Positions 54,016 to 61,482 of a stretch of DNA of 64,000 nt are shown here, one piece after another. Location: positions 1 through 64,000 of the forward strand of contig NZ_BAABLK010000094.1 of NCBI RefSeq assembly GCF_039544305.1. The letters run 5' to 3'. This stretch comes from Paeniglutamicibacter antarcticus_C. GTDB taxonomy: Bacteria > Actinomycetota > Actinomycetes > Actinomycetales > Micrococcaceae. The notes beneath the pieces are model-generated. The model made no database searches. It was not told the DNA's origin and saw nothing but the letters and a program-made list of their open reading frames with translations. How positions within the stretch are numbered: position 1 is the stretch's first letter; each line of letters begins with the position of its first letter. The translations under genes were made by a program, and so were the position numbers.

Positions 54016-54045
54016 AGACTACGCTAAAAAGCGCAGCGGTGGCAA
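54016..54045 (-). promoter_or_regulatory. Likely promoter of rplU-rpmA
   Basis: On the minus strand TTGCCA (54040-54045) and TAGTCT (54016-54021) are 18 bases apart. The transcript would have a leader of about 125 bases before rplU, long enough for autogenous control, though I recognise no leader structure. Confidence 0.4.
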
Positions 54046-54077
54046 ATACAACGTGCCCCCGCGAGTCGTCACGACCC

Positions 54078-57000
54078 CTACTCTTTCAGCTCGTTGACCG
54101 GCACTCCGACACCCAGCATAACCGGCGCATTCGCGGGGTTTTGCTGCTTGGAGAGTGAGGTTTTTTCAGCGAGCGAAGCAACATGGGAGGTACCCGATGC
54201 TGCAAGCGTGTCCGATGCCACAGTGACTGCTGCGTCGGATCCGCCCTGCGGGCTCGTTGCACGGCGGCTGCGCTTAGCGCGCACCACTGGCTCGATTCCC
54301 GAAGTCTTGTTTTTTGCCTTGGTTGCGGGCTCCTGGGAGGCTGCATCGGCCGAGGCCTGGCCGGCCACACCTGAGACGACGGGCGCCTGCAGGACAGGGG
54401 CCTCCACGACGGGGGTCTGCACGACGGCCTTGGGCTCATCCGACGCGTTGTCGCTTTCCGTCGGCTCGGTGGCCTTGGTGCGCGACTTGCGGCGGCTGCG
54501 GGAGCGTGCCGGACGTGCATTGGACGACTCCTCCTCGTCATGGGTATCCTGCGCCTCGACCTGAGCGGCACCGCCGGGCAGCGCCGCTTCCAGGTTCTCC
54601 AGTGTCACCGACGGTGCGGTTCCCTCCGAACCTGCACGGCGGTTGCGCCGGGCGGCCGGGACAGCCACCTGCTCGCCGGCCACCGACAGGGTGGGAGCTT
54701 CCTCCGGGGATTCGGCTCCGTCCTGGTCGTGGGCGGCATGGGCTGCGGCGGCGATGTTCGCAAACGCGGTGCGTGCGGCATCGGCCTTGGCCGTGTCCTC
54801 GGGCGCCTGGGCCTCAACGGTTCCTTGGGCGGGCGCCGACTCGGAGTGCGAGTCGGTTTCCGGGGTGCGGTTACGGCGGCGGCGTTCGGCCCGCGAAGGC
54901 TTTTCGGCCGCGCGCTGGCTCGATGTGTGTGCATCGCCGGCCGAGTTGAAGGCCCTGCGGTGTTCCACCGGCTCGTCGTGGGTGATCACGCCGCGGCCGT
55001 TGCAGGCCTCGCAGTTCTCGCCAAAGACTTCCAGCAGGCCGGTTCCCATGCGCTTTCGCGTCATCTGGATCAAGCCCAGGGAGGTCACCTCGGCGACCTG
55101 GTGCTTGGTGCGGTCGCGGCCCAGGCATTCGACGAGGCGACGCAGCACCAGGTCCCTGTTGGACTCCAGGACCATGTCGATGAAGTCAATGACGATGATT
55201 CCGCCGATGTCGCGCAGGCGCAGCTGGCGCACGACCTCTTCGGCGGCCTCAAGGTTGTTCTTGGTGACCGTTTCCTCGAGGTTTCCGCCGGAACCGGTGT
55301 ACTTGCCGGTGTTCACGTCAACGACCGTCATGGCCTCGGTGCGGTCGATGACCAGCGAGCCGCCCGAAGGCAGGAAGACCTTGCGGTCAAGTGCCTTGTG
55401 GATCTGCTCGTCGATGCGGAAGTGGTTGAAGATGTCATCTTCGCCCTCCCACTTCTCCAGGCGCGAAACCAGGTCCGGGGCCACGTAGGTCACGTAGGCC
55501 TCGATGGTGTCCCAGGCTTCCTCGCCGGAGACGATGAGCTTGGTGAAGTCCTCGTTGAAGACATCGCGAACGACCTTGATGGTCAAATCCGGTTCGCCGT
55601 AGAGCAGTTCCGGTGCCAGGGTCTTGGTGGAGGCGGCGGCCGCCTCGATGCCTTCCCACTGGGCGCGAAGGCGGTTGATGTCGTTCATCAACTCTTCCTC
55701 GGAGGCGCCTTCGGCAGCGGTGCGCACGATGACACCCGCGTTTTCCGGAAGGTGGTCCTTGAGGATCTTCTTCAGGCGGTTGCGTTCCACATCCGGGAGC
55801 TTGCGCGAGATGCCGGTCATCGAACCACCGGGCACGTAGACCAGGTAGCGGCCCGGCAGGGAGACCTGGCTGGTCAGCCGAGCGCCCTTGTGTCCGACGG
55901 GATCCTTGGTGACCTGCACCAGCACCGTGTCCCCGGACTTCAGCGCGTGTTCGATGCGGCGCGGCGCACCGTCAAGGCCCGCCACGTCCCAGTTGACCTC
56001 GCCGGCGTAGAGCACGGCGTTGCGTCCGCGGCCGATGTCGATGAATGCAGCTTCCATGGACGGTAGTACGTTCTGCACCTTGCCCACATATACGTTGCCG
56101 ATCAGCGAGTCCTGCTGCGTCTTGGAGACGAAGTGCTCGGCCATGATGCCGTCTTCGAGGACGCCGATCTGTATGCGGTCCTCGTTTTGGCGCACCACCA
56201 TCTGGCGATCCACGGATTCTCGGCGTGCCAGGAACTCGGCCTCGGTGATCACCTGGCGGCGGCGGCCGGACTCGCGGGAGTCGCGGCGGCGCTGGCGCTT
56301 GGCTTCCAGCCGGGTCGATCCGCGCACTGCGGTGACCTTGTTGGAGACAACCGGTTCCAGGGAGGTGCGCGGGGCACGGACGCGGGTGATGGTGTTCGGC
56401 GGATCCTCGTCCGAGCCCCCGGTGAGCTCCAGGTCGGCATCACCGCGGCGGCGGCGACGCCGGCGGCGCGACACGGCACCTGAATCCTCGGAGGAATCGT
56501 CATCGGAGTCATCGTGCGCGCTTCCGCCCTCGGCCTCCGGCTCTTCCTCGTGGTTCCCGGTGGTTGCTCCGGCGGAGGGAAGGTTCGGCGCCTGGAAGAT
56601 CATCGACAGCGCGGATTCCGGGATGGCGAACGGGTCGTGGGCCACTGCGGCGTCTACTTCAACAATCTCCACGATCGTGGCATCGGCGACGGCTTCCTCG
56701 GCACTGGCAACGTCCTGATCTGACCGGGTCTCGACGGTCCTGATGCTGGCGCCGCTGCGTGTTCCGCGGCCGCCACGTGTTGAACGGGAAGTATCGGCCT
56801 TGGCCTGCTCCGGCTTCTCGGCCTGCTCCTCGGTGTCCCCTGCGGTTTCTGCAGGAGCCTGCGCCTGATCGACAACCGGTTCCTGGGCGTTTGAGGCTTC
56901 CGATGTGGCCTTGCGGCTGCGGCCCCGTGCAGGGCGCTTGGCGGCGGTCTTGGGAGCTGCATCTTCCTCGACGCGGTCCTCTAACGCGGCTGCCGCGGCG

Positions 57001-57440
57001 GCGGGCTCTGCCGCGGCTTCACTGGCGAGGGGCGCCACCGTGGCGGATGCACCCGGTGCGCCGACACCTGAAGAGGCGCGACGTGGACCGCGGCGGACCG
57101 GGGCCTTGGGCTGCTCGACCGGCGGCGTCGCTGCTTGCACGGGTACCGGGATGGTTGCCGCTGCGGCGACCGATTCCACGGTGGCATCCACATTGGTGGC
57201 GGCCCGGGCGTTGCGAGCCTGCGGGCGGCGTGCCGTGGCGTTGCGCGGGGAAACTGCCGGGCGCGTCTTGGCTGTGGGTGCTGCGGCGGCGTCATTGAGT
57301 TCGGCCAGGGTCATCGCCCGGCGGGCCGGACGGCTTGGCTCGGCCGGCTCATTGAAGTTGGTGCGCGGGCGACTGGTGCGGCTCCGGCCCTTGGTGCCCT
57401 GACCCATCGCTGCCTTGGATTCGTCGCGATTCATTGCCAT
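54078..57440 (-). CDS. Ribonuclease E/G family protein
   Basis: The 1120-residue protein has a long disordered Ala/Arg/Pro-rich N-terminus (to about 430), the S1 RNA-binding domain (GNVYVGKVQNVLPSMEAAFI, IGRGRNAVLYAGEV), the RNase H-like and DNase I-like catalytic part with GGIIVIDFIDMVLESN near 750, the Zn-link-like CEACNGRGVITHDE near 815, and a disordered C-terminus. It initiates mRNA decay and rRNA processing. I chose ATG 57440, with GAGGAG upstream. rplU and rpmA lie next downstream, as is usual. Confidence 0.93.
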   Translation of the reverse strand: MAMNRDESKAAMGQGTKGRSRTSRPRTNFNEPAEPSRPARRAMTLAELNDAAAAPTAKTRPAVSPRNATARRPQARNARAATNVDATVESVAAAATIPVPVQAATPPVEQPKAPVRRGPRRASSGVGAPGASATVAPLASEAAAEPAAAAAALEDRVEEDAAPKTAAKRPARGRSRKATSEASNAQEPVVDQAQAPAETAGDTEEQAEKPEQAKADTSRSTRGGRGTRSGASIRTVETRSDQDVASAEEAVADATIVEIVEVDAAVAHDPFAIPESALSMIFQAPNLPSAGATTGNHEEEPEAEGGSAHDDSDDDSSEDSGAVSRRRRRRRRGDADLELTGGSDEDPPNTITRVRAPRTSLEPVVSNKVTAVRGSTRLEAKRQRRRDSRESGRRRQVITEAEFLARRESVDRQMVVRQNEDRIQIGVLEDGIMAEHFVSKTQQDSLIGNVYVGKVQNVLPSMEAAFIDIGRGRNAVLYAGEVNWDVAGLDGAPRRIEHALKSGDTVLVQVTKDPVGHKGARLTSQVSLPGRYLVYVPGGSMTGISRKLPDVERNRLKKILKDHLPENAGVIVRTAAEGASEEELMNDINRLRAQWEGIEAAAASTKTLAPELLYGEPDLTIKVVRDVFNEDFTKLIVSGEEAWDTIEAYVTYVAPDLVSRLEKWEGEDDIFNHFRIDEQIHKALDRKVFLPSGGSLVIDRTEAMTVVDVNTGKYTGSGGNLEETVTKNNLEAAEEVVRQLRLRDIGGIIVIDFIDMVLESNRDLVLRRLVECLGRDRTKHQVAEVTSLGLIQMTRKRMGTGLLEVFGENCEACNGRGVITHDEPVEHRRAFNSAGDAHTSSQRAAEKPSRAERRRRNRTPETDSHSESAPAQGTVEAQAPEDTAKADAARTAFANIAAAAHAAHDQDGAESPEEAPTLSVAGEQVAVPAARRNRRAGSEGTAPSVTLENLEAALPGGAAQVEAQDTHDEEESSNARPARSRSRRKSRTKATEPTESDNASDEPKAVVQTPVVEAPVLQAPVVSGVAGQASADAASQEPATKAKNKTSGIEPVVRAKRSRRATSPQGGSDAAVTVASDTLAASGTSHVASLAEKTSLSKQQNPANAPVMLGVGVPVNELKE

Positions 57441-58010
57441 TGTAAAAGAGTGCTCCTCGGCGGGCTCGACGCTCCCACAGATAGCGACTAGACCCCTGGT
57501 TGGTTCGCTGGACCGGGCCTTGTGGCCGCATGTCCCAGCGGAAGTCCTTGTTCTGTTCCGCCCGGGTGCGCCAACCATGATCGGGGCGCGGCATCCATGC
57601 GGAACCAACGGCGCTTTTCCAAGCAAGCCGCTTTACATTGCGGCGGCCATATCGCGGTATTCGCTCAGACCTTCGTATAGGTGGTCTATTTGCAGCAGAT
57701 TCCTCGCGATCGGGCTTGAAAGCCTGTCGTTGGGTTGAAAGCAGACTGTGGATCCACGAACAACCACTGCAATTGTCTCACACCGACACGCCCATGACCG
57801 CCGCCATCCCCCAAGGCGCGCCACGGCACTTCCCTGCGGGCATTGTCCCTGCGGTTGTGCCTCCGCGACACGGCAGGATTTCCCGGCCCCGCGGGACATT
57901 AGACTTATTGCACGGACCCGGCAAAACCGGTTCCGCATTGGCAACGCAGAGACCCGCCACCGGGTGGCCTCCCTGCCAAGGAACACATGACCTGAAACAG
58001 GGAGCATCCC
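57441..58010. other. Intergenic between divergent genes
   Basis: This separates the RNase E and VKOR genes. Frames such as 57638-58165 (plus) and 57633-58007 (minus) have no binding site or recognisable sequence. The stretch must hold the rne 5-prime region, which is long and autoregulatory in other bacteria, but I see no defined element. Confidence 0.45.
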
Positions 58011-58640
58011 ATGCGCACATCCGAAGCCTCAGCACCACCAAGCCACCGGCCCGATGCGCCACGCATGGCCCAGGGCAGATCCTTTGGGCTCTTTCTGGTG
58101 CTCACCGGAGTGGTTTCATGGCTTGCCTCGGGCATGCTGGTGCTCGAACGCCTCGCGCTGTATAAGGACCCGGACTACATCACCAGCTGCGACTTCAACC
58201 CCTGGGTCTCCTGCGGCACCGTGATGAAATCCACGCAGGCCGCCTTGTTCGGTTTCCCCAACCCATTCCTGGGCATCGTCGGATTCGCCGTGGTGATCAC
58301 CATTGGCATGGCACTGCTGGCCGGGGCGCGGTTCGCCCGCTGGTACTGGATCGGGGTGCAAGTCGGGGTCTCCCTGGCCATGGTCTTCATCGTCTGGCTC
58401 TGGTCCCAGGCGTTGTATGAGATCAACGCGCTGTGCCTGTACTGCATGGTCGTCTGGGCGATGGTGATCCCGATGTTCCTCTACACCACCGCACGAAACA
58501 TCGCCCACGGAGTGATCCCGGCCTCAGGCCCCGTGCGCCGTTTCAGCGCCGAATGGACCTGGGTCCTCGCTGTCATCTTGCTGGTTGGAACCGCGGCCAC
58601 GATCTTCCTGCGCTTCCCCGGTGCATTCCTTGGCGCCTGA
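58011..58640 (+). CDS. Vitamin K epoxide reductase (VKOR) family protein
   Basis: The 209-residue protein has four to five membrane helices, the loop cysteines in YITSCDFNPWVSCGTVM, and the active-site CxxC in INALCLYCMVVWAM. Bacterial VKOR reoxidises DsbA-like proteins using quinone, as in Mycobacterium. No DsbA is fused or adjacent. AGGGAG precedes the ATG. Confidence 0.92.
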   Translation: MRTSEASAPPSHRPDAPRMAQGRSFGLFLVLTGVVSWLASGMLVLERLALYKDPDYITSCDFNPWVSCGTVMKSTQAALFGFPNPFLGIVGFAVVITIGMALLAGARFARWYWIGVQVGVSLAMVFIVWLWSQALYEINALCLYCMVVWAMVIPMFLYTTARNIAHGVIPASGPVRRFSAEWTWVLAVILLVGTAATIFLRFPGAFLGA

Positions 58641-58659
58641 GGCTCCAACGGCTGCCAAG

Positions 58660-59064
58660 ATGCAGGCAAGGAACCGGCGCCGCAGCGCAGCGGCCTGCGT
58701 GCCGCTTCTCATCGCCTTGGGCTTGGCTTCGCGCTTCCCGGGCACCGGCCCGGTTGCGGATGCCGCCGGCGGGGTGTTCTATGCCGTTCTGATCTACGTG
58801 CTCTTGGTCTTGCTGCGCCCGGGCGCAGCGATGCTTTCCAACGCGCTAGGCGCCCTGGGTTTCTGCGTGGCACTCGAGCTGTTCCAGCTCACCGAAATTC
58901 CGCTGGAGCTGGCCAGCGTCTTCGCGCCGGTGCGGTTGGTACTGGGCACCACTTTCGTTCCCCTGGACCTCTTGGCCTACGCGATCGGTGCCGCGGCGGC
59001 ACCGATCGCCGACCTTCTGCTGGGGCGGATACGTTCCGCTGCGCCCGGTTCCTTACCGCGCTGA
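58660..59064 (+). CDS. DUF2809 family membrane protein
   Basis: The 134-residue protein has four hydrophobic helices with the DUF2809 pattern (LLIALGLASRFPGTGPVADA, GVFYAVLIYVLLVLLRP, FCVALELFQL, GTTFVPLDLLAYAIGAAAAP). It starts 19 bases after the VKOR stop and is probably co-transcribed. Function is unknown. ATG 58660 is the first plausible start outside VKOR. Confidence 0.75.
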   Translation: MQARNRRRSAAACVPLLIALGLASRFPGTGPVADAAGGVFYAVLIYVLLVLLRPGAAMLSNALGALGFCVALELFQLTEIPLELASVFAPVRLVLGTTFVPLDLLAYAIGAAAAPIADLLLGRIRSAAPGSLPR

Positions 59065-59076
59065 TCCGCGCCAACG

Positions 59077-59125
59077 CCGACGGGCCCGGCACTTCCCATG
59101 TTGGGGGAAGTGCCGGGCCCGTCGG
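59077..59125. terminator. Perfect 21-bp hairpin between convergent genes
   Basis: Arms 59077-59097 and 59105-59125 are exactly complementary with a 7-base loop. It lies between the DUF2809 gene and ndk and should act in both directions, without a T run. Confidence 0.8.
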
Positions 59126-59163
59126 CTTTCCCGGGTATCCAGGTTCCGGCGATCCCCGCGCGG

Positions 59164-59580
59164 CTAGGAGAACCAGATGCCGATTTCACGCCTCGAGGAC
59201 TCTACCGAGTCCGAGCCGTGGACAAGGTTCTGCTGGACCTTCAGGCCCCAGTCGCGGCCCAGGTCCCCGCGGATGGTCCCCGGGGCCGCCGTGGTCGGAT
59301 CCGTGGTCCCGGCAAGCGAGCGGAATCCGGTGATGACGTTGTGCCCCTCGGCAACGATGGCCACCAAGGGGCCCGAGAGCATGAATTCGACAAGCGGCTC
59401 GTAGAACGGCTTGCCCACATGCTCCTCGTAGTGTGCCTCGAGCAGTTCGCGGGTCGCGGAGACCTGCTTGAGTTCGGCGATCACATAGCCCTTGGCTTCG
59501 ATGCGGGAAATGACCTGCCCGGTCAGCTGGCGCTTGACGCCGTCGGGCTTGATCAAGATGAGGGAACGTTCAATAGCCAT
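59164..59580 (-). CDS. ndk: Nucleoside-diphosphate kinase
   Basis: The 138-residue protein has the Ndk fold (ERSLILIKPDGVKRQLTGQV) and the catalytic His in QQNLVHGSDSVESSRREIGI. It balances NTP pools by ping-pong phosphotransfer. AGGAG precedes ATG 59580; the frame from 59598 adds six residues. It follows the DUF4233 gene by 77 bases on the same strand. Confidence 0.97.
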   Translation of the reverse strand: MAIERSLILIKPDGVKRQLTGQVISRIEAKGYVIAELKQVSATRELLEAHYEEHVGKPFYEPLVEFMLSGPLVAIVAEGHNVITGFRSLAGTTDPTTAAPGTIRGDLGRDWGLKVQQNLVHGSDSVESSRREIGIWFS

Positions 59581-59657
59581 GTCATGGCTCCTATCCAAAG
59601 GTGTTTAGAGGGTGTACAAGTCAAAAACTGTGGTGCGGTTCGCCCGCGGTGGAGGAA

Positions 59658-60113
59658 CTAAGCTTGCTCGGGACCGGTTTCGGCCTCGGGATGCTCGGCA
59701 TCCCACACCTCCTGCTCGCGGGCCCGCCGGGCGGTCTCCAGGTCCATGGTGTGTCCCTTGGTCACCGCATACCACCAGGTCGCGGCAAACGCGGCGCCGA
59801 TGAAGAACATCGAGGGCAGCAGGAAACCGGTGAGGATAAACAGCAGCTGCAGCGCCCAGCCGATGGCATAGCCAACCGGTTTCTTCAGCAACGCGCAGGT
59901 CATAGTGCACGCCACCGCCATGAGAGCTCCGGCGCCAAGGACCATAACAGGTGCGAACTCATCGCGCTTGAGCCCGAAGAGCGCCAAAGCGACGAAGAGA
60001 GCCAGCAGCGCCTCGAGGGTGAGCACGGTGGAGGCAAACAGCACCCTGGTGGAACGGACTTTCTTGGGCTGCCCCGGGCGCCATTCACGTTGCGCCTTGG
60101 TCATTTTCGCCAT
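59658..60113 (-). CDS. DUF4233 family membrane protein
   Basis: The 151-residue protein has a basic N-terminus (MAKMTKAQREWRPGQPKKVR) and four helices, including LTLEALLALFVALALFGL and GYAIGWALQLLFILTGFLLP, with a charged tail. DUF4233 members lie next to folC in Actinobacteria, as here, four bases after the folC stop. Function is unknown. Confidence 0.88.
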   Translation of the reverse strand: MAKMTKAQREWRPGQPKKVRSTRVLFASTVLTLEALLALFVALALFGLKRDEFAPVMVLGAGALMAVACTMTCALLKKPVGYAIGWALQLLFILTGFLLPSMFFIGAAFAATWWYAVTKGHTMDLETARRAREQEVWDAEHPEAETGPEQA

Positions 60114-60117
60114 GGGC

Positions 60118-61482
60118 CTATGCACCTCCAAGGAGCATGCGGGCCTCGCCCACCAGGGTGATGGAGCCGGTGACCAGCACTCCGCCGCCAAAGTCCGTCG
60201 ATGCCTCGGCGCGGCCCACGGCCCACTCCAGGGCATCGTCAAGGCGTTCGGTGACAAACAGGTCCTCTTCGTTGAATCCCGCTTCCAGCGCCATGTTGGC
60301 CAGCTCGCCGGCCGGAATGGACCGAGGGGAGTTGGACTGGGTGATGCAGATGTCCTGGCTCAAATCCAGGTACGCCTCGCGCAATTCGGCCAGCATTGCG
60401 CGGGCGTCTTTTTCGGCAAGTATCCCGATGACCAGCACCAGCTTGGTGAATCCGAAGGACTCCTTCACCGCGGCCGCGGAGACGCGGATGCCCTCGGGGT
60501 TGTGCCCGGCATCGAGCAGTACTGTCGGCGCTTTGCGGATCACCTCGAGGCGTCCGGGGCTGGTGACCGCACCGAAGCCCTCGATGACCAGATCGTGGTT
60601 CAGCTCCGTGCTCCCTCCCCCGATGAACGCCTCCACGGCGGCCAGGGCTACCGCGGCATTTTGCCCTTGGTGCGCTCCGTGCAGCGGCAAAAGAATCCCG
60701 GGGTAACGTCCGGCGATGCCCTGCAGGTCAAGCTGCTGGCCTCCAACGGCAACGGTGCGGTTTTCGACGCCGAACTCGACGCCCTCGAATCGGTAGGGCA
60801 CCTCGGTTTCCAGTGCCCGCTCCAGAAGCACCTGGGCCGCGTCGGCCGGCTGCGCGGAGGAGATGAGGAATCCCCCGGGCTTGATGATCCCGGCCTTTTC
60901 GCCCGCGATCAGCTCGGTGGTATCGCCCAGCAGGTCCGTGTGGTCAAGGGAAATCGGGGTGAGGACGGCAACTTGTCCGTCCCCGACGTTGGTGGCATCG
61001 GTGATCCCGCCCAGGCCGACCTCGATGATCGCGACGTCCACCGGGGTGTCTGCGAAGATCGCGAAGCCCAGGATGGTCACCGCCTCGAAGTAGGTCAGCC
61101 GGTTCTCCCCGGTGGCGGTGAGCTCGTCGTCGACGATTCGAAGGTAGGGCCGGATCTCGTCCCAGATCCGCACGAACGTCTCGTCATCCACCGGTTCCCC
61201 GTCGATCCCGATGCGCTCGGTCACCGAGACCAAGTGCGGGGAGGAATAGCGCCCGGTGCGCAGGTCGTGGGCGCGCAGCAGTGCCTCGATCATCCGGGCG
61301 GTGGAGGTCTTGCCGTTGGTGCCGGTGACGTGGATGATCGGGAACGCCTTGTTCGGCTCCCCCAGGATCTCCATGGCACGGCGCATCGGCTCCATGCGCG
61401 GCTCGATCTTGTTTTCCGGGGCGCGTGAGAGCAGCTCGGCGTAGACGCTCTCCACCGAGAACCGGTCAAAGGTGTTGCTCAT
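60118..61482 (-). CDS. folC: Bifunctional folylpolyglutamate/dihydrofolate synthase
   Basis: The 454-residue Mur-ligase-like protein has the P-loop FPIIHVTGTNGKTSTARMIE, the omega loop SSPHLVSVTERIGIDGEPV, a catalytic region VGLGGITDATNV and VLLDAGHNPEGIRV. It adds glutamates to folates. Its ATG overlaps the ileS stop (ATGA at 61479-61482), so it is coupled to ileS. Confidence 0.95.
   Translation of the reverse strand: MSNTFDRFSVESVYAELLSRAPENKIEPRMEPMRRAMEILGEPNKAFPIIHVTGTNGKTSTARMIEALLRAHDLRTGRYSSPHLVSVTERIGIDGEPVDDETFVRIWDEIRPYLRIVDDELTATGENRLTYFEAVTILGFAIFADTPVDVAIIEVGLGGITDATNVGDGQVAVLTPISLDHTDLLGDTTELIAGEKAGIIKPGGFLISSAQPADAAQVLLERALETEVPYRFEGVEFGVENRTVAVGGQQLDLQGIAGRYPGILLPLHGAHQGQNAAVALAAVEAFIGGGSTELNHDLVIEGFGAVTSPGRLEVIRKAPTVLLDAGHNPEGIRVSAAAVKESFGFTKLVLVIGILAEKDARAMLAELREAYLDLSQDICITQSNSPRSIPAGELANMALEAGFNEEDLFVTERLDDALEWAVGRAEASTDFGGGVLVTGSITLVGEARMLLGGA

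Noticed and set aside
54540..56066. A 508-codon plus-strand frame
   Set aside because: It is antisense to the RNase E gene, with no binding site or recognised domain.
57638..58165. A plus-strand gene before VKOR
   Set aside because: It has no binding site, has weak protein character, and overlaps the VKOR start in another frame.
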